Source: Candidatus Hydrogenedentota bacterium (GTDB lineage Bacteria; Hydrogenedentota; Hydrogenedentia; Hydrogenedentales; SLHB01). From it: DNA of 32,947 nucleotides. Shown in pieces: positions 1 to 8,639 of the stretch. The first letter of the stretch is position 1, and every line of letters begins with the position of its first letter. The stretch lies in the NCBI GenBank assembly GCA_016209895.1, contig JACQVH010000095.1, positions 1 to 32,947 of the forward strand, given 5' to 3'. The notes under the pieces were generated by a model. The model was not told the origin of the DNA and did no database searches. It saw only the letters and a list, made by a program, of their open reading frames with translations. A program made the translations under genes and the position numbers.

Positions 1-155
1 ACCTATCACAATGTGTCGGTCGGTGGCGCGAAATAGCAAGGAGCCTGGCCGAACCGCCAAGGAAACGAACGCTACAGATGCACAGCTTCGCGAAAGCTAT
101 ATAAGGTTAGCGCTTATGCCCCTCAGCCGCCCCCTCGAAGATGCGATCTCAGCCA

Positions 156-187
156 CTTCATCCTTTATCCTTCACCCTTCATCCTTC
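156..187. repeat. Pyrimidine-rich degenerate heptamer repeat
   Basis: Almost pure C/T on the plus strand, built from about four to five imperfect copies of a TTCATCC/TTTATCC/TTCACCC unit. It lies in the 248-base leader ahead of the first gene. An open frame runs through it but has no ribosome binding site and no protein-like composition, so I treat the whole leader as non-coding. Function unknown. Confidence 0.4.
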
Positions 188-248
188 GCCTCGTGGCTTC
201 TTGCCGACGCAGGCTAACCAAGTCTAATATGTGCTGGGAGGGTTAACG

Positions 249-1583
249 ATGGCAAACAAACTGAATTTCACGCGTCGAGAGTTTCTGCGGACGGTCGGCG
301 TCGCAAGCGTGGCCGCCTCGGGCGTGCCGATGATCATCCCGTCTTCCGCATTCGGGGCGGCGGGCCATGTCGCGCCGAGCAATCGGGTTGCGATTGGCTG
401 CATCGGCGTGGGGGACCGCGCCATGCAAATACTTCGCGCGACCTTGCCACTGCCGGAGGCGCAGGTGGTCGCGGTATGCGACGTGAAGCGCGACCGGCGC
501 GATTTCGCCCAGAATTTCATTGACGAAACCTACGGCGGCAAAGGCTGCGCAGCCTACAACGAATTCGAGGAACTCGTCGGTAGAAACGATATTGACGCTT
601 GCATCATCGCGTCCTGCGACCACTGGCATGTGCTCCACGCGCTCGCGGCCACGCGCGCCGGCAAGCACGTCTATGTCGAAAAGCCCCTGGGGATCAGCAT
701 CGAGCAGAACCAGACCCTGCGCGCGGCAGTAAAGAAACAAGGCACAGTCTTCCAATTCGGAACGCAGCAGCGCTCGGATGCAAAGTTTCGGAAAGCCTGC
801 GAATTGGTGCTGAGCGGGCGCATCGGCAAATTGCGCTCGATTAACGTGTGGGCCCCGCCCAGCGCCGCCGGCGGTTCCTTAGAACCGGCGCCGGTACCGC
901 CGACGCTCGATTACGTCCGCTGGCTGGGTCCGGCGCCTTTCACGCCCTATACCCAGGAACGCGATTCCAACAAGTGGTGGTGGTTTATCTCCGACTATGC
1001 GATCGGATTCATCGCCGGTTGGGGAATTCATCCCATAGATATCGCCGTGTGGGGCGGCGGAGACCTGCTCCAGACCCCGGTGACGATCCGCGGCAAAGGC
1101 ACTTTCCCCAACGAGGGTCTGTGTAATACCGCGATACAGTGGGATATCGCCTGCAAGTACGACAGTGGCGTAAAGCTTCGCTATTGGAGCGATCCGCCGC
1201 CTGAAAAATGGAAGAAGCGTTACGGCAAAGTGACCAGCCACGGCACCGCGTTCGAGGGATCAAAGGGCTGGGTCCACGTAGACCGCGAACACCTCCGTAC
1301 CCATCCGGAAAAGCTCGCCAAATCAGAGATCGGCCCCAACGAACTTCACTTGCCGGTGAGCGATCACCACGTGCAAAACTTCCTGCAATCCATTCTCGCG
1401 CGGAAACCCGCAATCAGTGATATCGAGTCGTCCGTTCAAAGCGATATTCTTTGCCAAATCTCGGATATCGCGATCCGGTTGGATCGGAAAGTCCGCTGGG
1501 ACCCAGCCGCCGAGCGATTCGTAAAAGACGAGGAAGCTGACGCCCGGCTGTCACGGCCCATGCGGAGTCCCTGGCAATTGTAA
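249..1583 (+). CDS. Tat-exported Gfo/Idh/MocA family oxidoreductase
   Basis: A 444-residue protein of the NAD(P)-dependent Gfo/Idh/MocA family, which oxidises or reduces sugars, inositols and related polyols; the substrate cannot be read. Residues 8-14 (TRREFLR) form a twin-arginine motif followed by a short hydrophobic stretch and a likely cleavage site near residue 36, so it should be exported already folded with its cofactor. The Rossmann glycine motif lies at 50-55 (GCIGVG) and the family Glu-Lys-Pro motif at 144-146 (VEKPLG), after the DHWH stretch at 124-127. I chose the ATG at 249 because GGGAGGG at 236-242 sits six bases ahead; an upstream GTG at 231 would place that site inside the gene. 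Secreted members are typical of Planctomycetota-like genomes. It converges on the next gene with only 7 bases between stops. Confidence 0.93.
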   Translation: MANKLNFTRREFLRTVGVASVAASGVPMIIPSSAFGAAGHVAPSNRVAIGCIGVGDRAMQILRATLPLPEAQVVAVCDVKRDRRDFAQNFIDETYGGKGCAAYNEFEELVGRNDIDACIIASCDHWHVLHALAATRAGKHVYVEKPLGISIEQNQTLRAAVKKQGTVFQFGTQQRSDAKFRKACELVLSGRIGKLRSINVWAPPSAAGGSLEPAPVPPTLDYVRWLGPAPFTPYTQERDSNKWWWFISDYAIGFIAGWGIHPIDIAVWGGGDLLQTPVTIRGKGTFPNEGLCNTAIQWDIACKYDSGVKLRYWSDPPPEKWKKRYGKVTSHGTAFEGSKGWVHVDREHLRTHPEKLAKSEIGPNELHLPVSDHHVQNFLQSILARKPAISDIESSVQSDILCQISDIAIRLDRKVRWDPAAERFVKDEEADARLSRPMRSPWQL

Positions 1584-1590
1584 CTGGAAA

Positions 1591-4137
1591 TCAATCATTC
1601 TTTTCCACGAATGGCTCGATTTGGACAAAGTTAAACGCCAATTCCTGGCCAATCAGTTCGCCCGGATCAGTGGGAGACTGCCAATCGCTGATCGCCAGTT
1701 CCGCGGTCTGCGCCGCGGGTCGGAAAACTACGCGATGCATGTTCATGTGCACCGGTTGGGCCACGCCCGAGGCCCGCATCTGTTCCACAGTGCGCGCCTG
1801 ATACGGGCATTGGAAACTCAGTTCCTCGATGCGTTCGGCTCCTGTGATTTCGATCGAGAGGGGAAGTGTTTGTTCAGTGTCCAGGTGTTGAAGGTCAGCA
1901 GAAATAAGTTTGAGCGAGTACAGGCGTCCGGGTTCCAATGACGTTATCGTCTGCGAAACGCAGTTGAGCCCCTTCGCGGACCGTGTCATTCGGCAATACG
2001 AATCGCCTTCTCCCGTCAGGAAATACCGGCCTTGCATCCAGCCGAAACGCGGCTGTCGCTCGGCCACGATGCTGTCCGGATTCGTTTCCGCCGGTTTCAC
2101 TCGCCATCCGGATAATCCCTCCGCGAAGTCCGGGTTCTTCAGGTGAGGGAGCACGTATGGGTCACTGCAGAAACGCTCGCGGCGGCCTTCAATGCAGTAA
2201 TGTCGATAGAGTTGCTGCGTGAAGCGCAACGTTTCCTCATCCGCGAGATGGGCCGTGAAAGCCATCACGCCGCGCAATCCCCAGAAGGTCGGCTCCGTGG
2301 CCAGCATGTGCATTTGCATATCCAGCAACATGCGATAGCTGACACCCGGGTTCATATCGAAACTGACGGGCGGTGCGTCCAGATATCCCAGGCAAACGAG
2401 GACGCGCCGCTCGATGCCCGGCCACTCGCGCTTCCACTCTTCAAACGGTTCCTGCATGTCGCGGCGCAAGTGATCCTGAAGGGCTTCGAGCGTCGGCTGC
2501 TCATGCATGTAGCGTTCCCACGAAAAGCAATGGTCCAACTCGGCGATGGCGCGAATGAAGCGCAATCCGCTCTGCTGCCGGAACAGGTGCACGCACCAGG
2601 CGTAAAACGTCTTGTCGCTGAAATCTCGAGTCGCATCGAGACGACGCAGCGCGTCTTCCCACGCGCGGTAGTGGGCTACGTCACCCCACACGAACTCGTC
2701 CACCATGATCCCGTTGTAATAACGGTTCGCACTTCCAGGGTTGGTAGCCCACACTTGGAAAACCGAATCCGAAGAAGGGGGATCGGGCTCGGCAAGTCCC
2801 GGCAACTGCGCCCTGCCGATCCAACGCCGGCCCTCGTCTACCCAGTCACGCAATTCGTCTTCCGCCACGGTGGCGTGGGTAATGAGCATATTCACATCCG
2901 GCAACACGTAACACTGGTAGTAGGCCGCATCGTACCGGCCATAGGCCGAAATAGAAGGCTCCGTCGGATATTCACAGAACCCGATTTCCGGTATCGCGCG
3001 TACCTCGAGGTCCATTCCCGCCGCCTGGTCCACCCTCAGAACGTGCCCGCCCTTGCTCATGAACCGCATCGCTTCGAACCCACCGTGAAGCGGATGAATC
3101 CTCCACTTCAGACGATCGGGCCGTCCTTTCAGGATTACCTGCGGTTCAGCGTTTCCTTTACGTTGACCGGCCAGTGAGAATAGTACCCAGCCCTCTCTAG
3201 GATTCGAGAAAGCGTACGATGCGGTCTCCTCCGGGACCGGCGAAATGCACAGCAATTCCGTGACGAAATTATTGAGGACTCGCGCCTTGCCCTGCCTGCC
3301 CCGCCACCGCGGAACTTCCGGCCAGCGAAACCTCTGCTCCGACTCGATGCCCGCCAACACGGCGCCGCCGGCTTGCCGTGGCGTCACGTGGACCCAAAAA
3401 TCGTCGCCCGATCGAACTCCCGCCAAATCGAATACGAAGGACTCGGCAAGTGAGGAGGTAGAGAGCACCTCCGACCTTCTCATGACGGGAAGCCGTGTGT
3501 CGGCTGCCCGCAATTCAATATCGAGCGTCGTTTCGGGCCGCGCATTCCCCAGACCCGCGACGTTCACGTCAACGATCAGGCGGCGCGCGTCGTACTCAGT
3601 GACGTATTGGAAGATCGAGTCTCGCGGCACGTGCTTGAACTCTGTCGTGAGAATACACGGCCGTTCCGAAAGGCCGCCGCCTGCGCCCCAATCAATGACC
3701 TGAATGGCGATGACGTTGGATTCGCCAAAGCGCAGATAGTCTTCCAGCGGCGCCATCAGCGGCACATAGTGAACGGGGTTGGAGTCCCGGCGTCCGAAGG
3801 AATTGACCCGAGTTCCGTTGCAGAAGATGGTGCATTCATCGTCAGCCCCGCCCACGACCAACCAGACCCGCCGCCCTTCCCAGTTTCGTGGAATTTCGAC
3901 GCTGCGTCGGTACCAAGCCGTTCCGTTCACTTCAGGAAATCCCTGCTCTTCCCAAGGCGCACCAACGTCCACGAGAGGCCAGTGTTCAGAATTGAAGTCA
4001 GTCGCTTGCCATTGTTGCACTGTGCCGGCGTCTTGCGGATCAGGTTGGAAGCGCCACTGCTTGGATACGTCAATCGTCCCCGTGCCTGCGAAGGCAAGGC
4101 CGAGCGGGAGCAACAATGCGAACGTGAACACGCTCAT
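1591..4137 (-). CDS. Secreted sugar-binding, glycoside-hydrolase-like protein
   Basis: An 848-residue exported protein. The ATG at 4137 follows GGAGG by seven bases and opens a classic signal peptide (SVFTFALLLPLGLAFA, cut after AFA near 17); an in-frame TTG at 4167 is less likely. Residues about 20-150 resemble the galactose-binding jelly roll of beta-galactosidases and glucuronidases (AWYRRSVEIP, then a GADDECTIFCNG turn). The middle carries a TIM-barrel-like stretch with MVDEFVWGD, which could hold acidic catalytic residues. The last 200 residues start with NPDFAEGLSGW, typical of a C-terminal carbohydrate-binding beta-sandwich. I infer glycan binding and possibly hydrolysis outside the cytoplasm; the family and substrate are unknown and a non-catalytic role is possible. 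It is divergent from the BNR gene at 4297, with 159 bases of shared control region. Confidence 0.8.
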   Translation of the reverse strand: MSVFTFALLLPLGLAFAGTGTIDVSKQWRFQPDPQDAGTVQQWQATDFNSEHWPLVDVGAPWEEQGFPEVNGTAWYRRSVEIPRNWEGRRVWLVVGGADDECTIFCNGTRVNSFGRRDSNPVHYVPLMAPLEDYLRFGESNVIAIQVIDWGAGGGLSERPCILTTEFKHVPRDSIFQYVTEYDARRLIVDVNVAGLGNARPETTLDIELRAADTRLPVMRRSEVLSTSSLAESFVFDLAGVRSGDDFWVHVTPRQAGGAVLAGIESEQRFRWPEVPRWRGRQGKARVLNNFVTELLCISPVPEETASYAFSNPREGWVLFSLAGQRKGNAEPQVILKGRPDRLKWRIHPLHGGFEAMRFMSKGGHVLRVDQAAGMDLEVRAIPEIGFCEYPTEPSISAYGRYDAAYYQCYVLPDVNMLITHATVAEDELRDWVDEGRRWIGRAQLPGLAEPDPPSSDSVFQVWATNPGSANRYYNGIMVDEFVWGDVAHYRAWEDALRRLDATRDFSDKTFYAWCVHLFRQQSGLRFIRAIAELDHCFSWERYMHEQPTLEALQDHLRRDMQEPFEEWKREWPGIERRVLVCLGYLDAPPVSFDMNPGVSYRMLLDMQMHMLATEPTFWGLRGVMAFTAHLADEETLRFTQQLYRHYCIEGRRERFCSDPYVLPHLKNPDFAEGLSGWRVKPAETNPDSIVAERQPRFGWMQGRYFLTGEGDSYCRMTRSAKGLNCVSQTITSLEPGRLYSLKLISADLQHLDTEQTLPLSIEITGAERIEELSFQCPYQARTVEQMRASGVAQPVHMNMHRVVFRPAAQTAELAISDWQSPTDPGELIGQELAFNFVQIEPFVEKND

Positions 4138-4192
4138 GAGAAATCCTCCAACCGCGGCACTGGCCAAGTATATAGACTAAGGAGTGTACCGG

Positions 4193-4224
4193 AACTTCTA
4201 TCCGCGAAGATACAAAACTTCTAT
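4193..4224. promoter_or_regulatory. Direct repeat pair in a divergent control region
   Basis: The nonamer AACTTCTAT occurs exactly twice, at 4193-4201 and 4216-4224, with starts 23 bases apart (about two helical turns). It lies between the divergently transcribed genes starting at 4137 and 4297. Spacing and position fit a binding site for a dimeric or tandem regulator of both genes. No regulator gene is adjacent, and chance recurrence is possible. Confidence 0.3.
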
Positions 4225-4296
4225 GTCAAATGGGTTTGCATCCTCGGTGGTGGATATTGAGAATCGAGAGTGGTCTTGGCGAGGAGAGGGTATCTC

Positions 4297-5424
4297 GTGG
4301 CAGGAATTCGCTTGTTGGATACCGGATTGGTTTATCGCAATCCGGTTCCTAATGTGCGCAGCCGGCATGCGTACTTTCCGTCCACGGTCGAGTTGCCTAA
4401 TCGCGAGTTGGTGGTGACGATGGACGTTGGGAGCGCGATGGAGGCGCTCGATGTGCGTTCGTACGTATGCCGTTCCCACGACGGCGGCCGCACCTGGACT
4501 GAGCCTACCATCATCTTCGAACCTGACTTGAAGACCACTCCAAGTTCGACGACGTGTCGTAGCTGCGGACTAGCCGACGGATCCTTGCTGGGCTTGATGA
4601 CGTTCTTCGACCGTTCGCGTTCGAACGAGGGACTTGCCAATCCCGCTACCGAGGGATTTGTTCGCACAGAGTTTAGCTTGGTGAAATCTCACGACGGGGG
4701 TCGCACTTGGAGTGCGCCGCGGATTTGCCGACTACCCTTGGAGTGGCATTCTTTCGAGTCGTGTTCGCCAATAGTATGTCTCGATGACCGCCGGTGGCTG
4801 TTGCCGACCTCTCTCTGGAGGGGTTGGGAAGGACGTTGTCCATATGGAATGAGAGCGGTCGCATTTACATCCGACGATTCGGGGGCTACCTGGACAGGCT
4901 CCAGCGAGGTGATGAACCTCTGGTCTCGCGAGACGGCTTGCTGGGAACAGAAACAGGCGCTGCTATCCACTGGGCATCTTTTCGCGATATGTTGGGCCTA
5001 TGACTATCGGGCCCGAAAGAGTCTGCGGAATCATTATGCCATCTCCAATAATCGTGGGGAATCGTTCGAGCCGCCCCGGGAGAGCCCCTTGTGTGGAGAA
5101 ACGTGTAGTCCCCTCGCGCTTACCGGCAACCGCGTGCTCTTCGTTTATCGTCGAACGGATGAGCGAGGATTGTGGGCGCATCTAGCCGAGATTTCCGGCG
5201 ACACATGGACGCCACTGGAGGACGCGGCGTTGTGGGGATCGAAGGTGGTTTCCTACACGCAGCGCTCGGAAACCAGTATGTTCGAGGAACTGAGCACACT
5301 TCAATTCGGGTATCCGCAACTGACGCGGCTGTCCACTGGGGAAATATTCATCGTTTTCTGGTGCGTGGAAGACTGTGTTTCGAATATCCGCTGGCTGAAA
5401 CTCGAGGTGGAGGATCTGGCATGA
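4297..5424 (+). CDS. BNR-repeat (sialidase-like) propeller protein
   Basis: A 375-residue six-bladed propeller protein of the sialidase superfamily. Asp-box (BNR) motifs are at 60-67 (SHDGGRTW), 131-138 (SHDGGRTW), 191-199 (TSDDSGATW) and 250-258 (SNNRGESFE). The usual sialidase N-terminal FRIP arginine motif is not evident; the matching place reads RHAYFPSTVELP, so true sialidase activity is unproven and another glycan-acting or binding role is possible. There is no signal peptide, so it is probably cytoplasmic. I chose the GTG at 4297 because GAGGAGAGGG (4281-4290) lies six bases ahead; the longer GTG start at 4270 has no such site. Its stop overlaps the next start (ATGA at 5421), so the two genes are translationally coupled and likely open a four-gene operon. 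Confidence 0.85.
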   Translation: MAGIRLLDTGLVYRNPVPNVRSRHAYFPSTVELPNRELVVTMDVGSAMEALDVRSYVCRSHDGGRTWTEPTIIFEPDLKTTPSSTTCRSCGLADGSLLGLMTFFDRSRSNEGLANPATEGFVRTEFSLVKSHDGGRTWSAPRICRLPLEWHSFESCSPIVCLDDRRWLLPTSLWRGWEGRCPYGMRAVAFTSDDSGATWTGSSEVMNLWSRETACWEQKQALLSTGHLFAICWAYDYRARKSLRNHYAISNNRGESFEPPRESPLCGETCSPLALTGNRVLFVYRRTDERGLWAHLAEISGDTWTPLEDAALWGSKVVSYTQRSETSMFEELSTLQFGYPQLTRLSTGEIFIVFWCVEDCVSNIRWLKLEVEDLA

Positions 5425-8204
5425 GGCGGTTACAAGTGACGGCGCTTGGCCTGCTGTTCAGCGCGCTTTGTCCATGTATTCCGAGTGAATCGGAGACTTG
5501 GATCGAAGATTCTTTTGAGGACTTTGCCGACGGGCGTTTGGACGCGGCGGGACAGAATATCTACGTTAGTCGCGAAGGGGCCATTCGAACCATCCACCGC
5601 TTTGACCTGAATCAGGACGGTTACATTGACGTGCTTTTCAATAGCACACACGATCTCGTGGGCATTCTTCCCAGCACATGGGCGACCGTAAACCGACGGC
5701 GCGAGGTCGCGCATGGACCGCTGGCCGTGGAGGGCAGCAATTCTGTAGTTGCCGGCGACCTGAATCGCGACGGTTTCAATGATCTGGTATTCGGTCCGAA
5801 CCGTAACGGAATTCAGAGTCCACGCCGTTTTCTGACGATGATCTGGGGTGGCAGGGACGGCTGGCCGGCGTCACGCAGCAATAGTGTCTTGCCGGTTTAT
5901 GACGCCGTGGCCGTGGCGATTGTTGATCTGAATGTGGACGGCTGGCCGGACATTGCGGCGCTCAACGGCGAGGCTTGGATGCCAGGTCAGCCTCCAGGCC
6001 GGATCGTTCGCGTCTACTGGGGCAGCGAGCACAGCTTTCAGCTTCAGCACTACCGGGACTTCGGCGTATCGGGCGCTATGGACCTTGCCGGGGCCGACCT
6101 GGACGGTGACAATGCCGGCGACCTTGCGGTACTGACGTCGGAACAGACGGTGCAAGTATTTTGGGCATCGGGAGAGTCGAGGCCCGCGACTATCATGCTG
6201 CCGGGAAGCGGCGCACAATGCATCGCGGCGGGGGGGTGCAATGGAGACGCGTTGACCGACGTAGTCGTTGGAACTGATCGTGCTGCGCTCTATCTGATCG
6301 CGGGTAACGCCAAACGGGACCTGGGCGCGGTGGAGATTCCTGCCTTGGACGCGTCACATATTGAGATCGGCCATCTCGATATGGATGGGCTTTCGGACTT
6401 GGTTCTGACTCAGGTTGCTATCGGGCGCGCGGCGGGTGGCGAGGCGACCGGTGCCGAAGAAGGTAAAGTGGGTCATGTCAAAATCCTTTGGGGGAGTGAC
6501 GCAGGTTTCGACGTTTCGGGTGCGCTCGACCTTAGCGTTCAACATGCCACGGCTACCGCCATCGGAGACATAGACGGTGATCGTAACAACGACTTGGCCT
6601 TGGCCGTGTACCAGGGCTCGGAGCAGTTCGCGGCAGAATCGGTAATTTTGCTTGGGAACGGTCGCCGCAAATTCCGCCGGGCTCCAGCAGGAGTGCCTAC
6701 CAATGGCGCCACGGACGCGGCAATTGTGCCGTTGCAGCAGAAATCACGGCCAAGGGCGGTCTTCTGCAATAGCGCGGGCGGGACGGTGAACGAGAAGGTA
6801 AACCTCGATTTGTACTGGGGCGGCCCGAATGGTTTCGGCACGGCGAACCGCACCCAGATTCCGTTCGTGAGCGGCTACGAGAGCAGCGCCGCCGATCTGA
6901 ATTGCGACGGCTTCGTGGATTTGGTAGCGTTGTGTTCCGGCCACTTGGGCGCTTCCGCCGCCGCGTCGCTGCCGGAACTGGGCGCAAACATCTACTGGGG
7001 TCGGGAAGGCGGGTTTGATTTTTCTCAACGGCCCACCGTGCTGCGTGAATTCAATTTATACAGCAGCAACATCGCCGATCTGAACAAAGACGGCTACTTG
7101 GACTTGGTCTTAGGAGCGTTTGACCCGCCGCAACCAGGTCAGGCCGACCTCCTGGTAATCTACTACGGCTCCGTACAGGGGTATACCGCGGCGGGCCGAG
7201 TCGCCATTTCCTCGGCAGGTCGTTCTTCGATCTGCGGGATTGCCGATTACAACCGCGATGAATGGTTGGATATCGCGGTTACGTGCTACAACCAGCATTG
7301 TGTACGTATCTTCTGGGGCAGTCCGGCCGGCTTTGATGAGAAGAGACAGCAGCAGTTGCAGATGTCCGCGCCAATCGAACTGGAAACCGCCGACCTCAAC
7401 GCTGACGGGCACCTCGATCTGATCGTCGGTAGTTACGAAGACAGCGGTACGCATTATCACGACACCGGAACGTTCATCTTCTGGGGAAGCGCGGGTGGCT
7501 ACCAGGAATGGAACGCGCAGTGGCTGCCGGGCTTCACGCCGTTGGGATACACCGTGGCGGATTTCGATTCCGACGGACATTTGGACCTGTTTGCGCCGTG
7601 TTATCACGGCGAGGTAACGCGCGAATCCTTACCCAGCTATCTTTATTGGGGCAGCGCGTCCGGTTTTGAAACACGGGACCGGACCATCCTAATGGGCGAT
7701 TCCAACGCCGACGCGTTAGCGGCGGACTTTGATCGCGACGGCAAGCTCGATATTGCCTTGGCCTGTCACACGCGCGACGGAAATCACGCGGCGGAATCCA
7801 AAGTGTTCTACAACGATGGCGCTCGCTTCGCGCATCCGCGGGTGATTACGTTGCCGACGACGGGGCCGCACTGGATGTGGGGGGAAGATATGGGCCATAT
7901 CTATCATCGCTGTTGGGAACAGCGCTACGAATCTTCTCTCTTCACGTGGGAAGGGTCCAGGGCGTGCGGAACGTTAACCTATGCAGCCTCGATACCCCAA
8001 GGGACGAGGCTGGATTTTGCAGTTCGAACCGCGAGGAAACGTGACTTGATTCCGGAAGAACCGTGGCAAGCGGCGAGCAACGGTCAATTCACGGTTCGTC
8101 CGAGGGACCGTGTGTTGCAGTATCGCGCAACGTTCATCTCCGATAACGGCGACCGGTTTCCGGTTTTGGACCGGGTAGCACTCGGTTTGAATGGGCGCGA
8201 ATAG
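5421..8204 (+). CDS. Secreted FG-GAP/VCBS-repeat propeller protein
   Basis: A 927-residue exported protein with at least twelve calcium-binding-like Asp-rich loops of FG-GAP/VCBS type, for example DLNQDGYID (about 62), DLNRDGFND (113), DLNVDGWPD (169), DIDGDRNND, DLNKDGYLD, DLNADGHLD and DFDRDGKLD (770). Most repeats also carry a second signature, [IL][YF]WGSxxGF, such as VYWGSEHSF, IFWGSPAGF and LYWGSASGF, so each unit is about 50-70 residues. Two units are degenerate. Residues 1-24 form a signal peptide (RRLQVTALGLLFSALC). The C-terminal 100 residues lack repeats and look like a beta-sandwich. Such propellers bind ligands or surfaces; an enzymatic role is not indicated. The ATG overlaps the previous stop by four bases, which fixes the start. 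The open frame extends 83 codons upstream, but that part lies over the previous gene. Confidence 0.9.
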   Translation: MRRLQVTALGLLFSALCPCIPSESETWIEDSFEDFADGRLDAAGQNIYVSREGAIRTIHRFDLNQDGYIDVLFNSTHDLVGILPSTWATVNRRREVAHGPLAVEGSNSVVAGDLNRDGFNDLVFGPNRNGIQSPRRFLTMIWGGRDGWPASRSNSVLPVYDAVAVAIVDLNVDGWPDIAALNGEAWMPGQPPGRIVRVYWGSEHSFQLQHYRDFGVSGAMDLAGADLDGDNAGDLAVLTSEQTVQVFWASGESRPATIMLPGSGAQCIAAGGCNGDALTDVVVGTDRAALYLIAGNAKRDLGAVEIPALDASHIEIGHLDMDGLSDLVLTQVAIGRAAGGEATGAEEGKVGHVKILWGSDAGFDVSGALDLSVQHATATAIGDIDGDRNNDLALAVYQGSEQFAAESVILLGNGRRKFRRAPAGVPTNGATDAAIVPLQQKSRPRAVFCNSAGGTVNEKVNLDLYWGGPNGFGTANRTQIPFVSGYESSAADLNCDGFVDLVALCSGHLGASAAASLPELGANIYWGREGGFDFSQRPTVLREFNLYSSNIADLNKDGYLDLVLGAFDPPQPGQADLLVIYYGSVQGYTAAGRVAISSAGRSSICGIADYNRDEWLDIAVTCYNQHCVRIFWGSPAGFDEKRQQQLQMSAPIELETADLNADGHLDLIVGSYEDSGTHYHDTGTFIFWGSAGGYQEWNAQWLPGFTPLGYTVADFDSDGHLDLFAPCYHGEVTRESLPSYLYWGSASGFETRDRTILMGDSNADALAADFDRDGKLDIALACHTRDGNHAAESKVFYNDGARFAHPRVITLPTTGPHWMWGEDMGHIYHRCWEQRYESSLFTWEGSRACGTLTYAASIPQGTRLDFAVRTARKRDLIPEEPWQAASNGQFTVRPRDRVLQYRATFISDNGDRFPVLDRVALGLNGRE

Positions 8205-8213
8205 GTGAGAGTA

Positions 8214-8639
8214 ATGCCCGCTGGTGATTTTTATTTTGCGATCAACGCTACTTTCCGCTTCATCCAAGATCGGTTTGGTGAGGAAGCGCTCATTCGGTAC
8301 TGGGAAACGCTCGGAAGCAACTTTTATGCGCCTCTGGTGGAGCGCTTCCGAACTGGCGGGCCGGACGCCGTGGCCGCGTACTGGCGCGAATTCTTCGCGA
8401 ATGAACCGGGCGGAAAGGTGGTAGTAGAGAAGCAGGATGGAAAGGTCGAGATTGACGTGCAGGACTGCCCGGCTATCGGTTGGCTAAGGACTCACAATCG
8501 TGAGATCGTCTCGAATTACTGCCGCCATTGCCACCACGTTTCGACCGCCATCGCCGAAAAAGCCGGACTGAACTTTAGACTCGAAGGCGGCGGCGGCACG
8601 TGTCATCAAACGTTCTCGCAGAAGGAGACGCCGCCATGA
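8214..8639 (+). CDS. Small Cys-rich protein, ATC-hydrolase-like (first paralogue)
   Basis: A 141-residue cytoplasmic-looking protein without signal or membrane segment. It begins with an amphipathic helical half (FRFIQDRFGEEALIRYW) and ends with a cysteine half: DCP at 84-86, YCRHC at 102-106, and GTCH at 128-131. This spacing resembles the family of L-2-amino-thiazoline-4-carboxylate hydrolase-like proteins (Cys-Pro, then Tyr-Cys, then a final Cys in the last strand), but that match is from memory and weak. Four cysteines (85, 103, 106, 130) plus nearby histidines could hold a metal. The ATG at 8214 lies nine bases after the FG-GAP stop with GGTGAG ahead; a GTG at 8205 is an alternative. It is a sequence relative of the next gene and overlaps it by four bases. 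Confidence 0.75.
   Translation: MPAGDFYFAINATFRFIQDRFGEEALIRYWETLGSNFYAPLVERFRTGGPDAVAAYWREFFANEPGGKVVVEKQDGKVEIDVQDCPAIGWLRTHNREIVSNYCRHCHHVSTAIAEKAGLNFRLEGGGGTCHQTFSQKETPP

Noticed and set aside
11..217. Open frame of 68 codons in the left-hand leader
   Set aside because: No ribosome binding site, runs through the pyrimidine-rich repeat, and the composition is not protein-like.
201..230. TTGCCG-18-TAATAT as a promoter for the 249 gene
   Set aside because: The transcription start would fall at about 236, inside the ribosome binding site, so it could not produce a usable leader.
2143..3177. 344-codon plus-strand open frame opposite the sugar-binding protein gene
   Set aside because: Antisense shadow; no ribosome binding site or recognisable motif, and the minus-strand gene has signal peptide and domains.
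5172..5420. 83-codon upstream extension of the FG-GAP frame
   Set aside because: It lies inside the coding region of the BNR gene; the ATG at 5421 opens a signal peptide and is coupled to the BNR stop.
4297..5424. Calling the BNR gene a true sialidase (nanH)
   Set aside because: No FRIP arginine motif and no signal peptide are evident, so only sialidase-like is supported.
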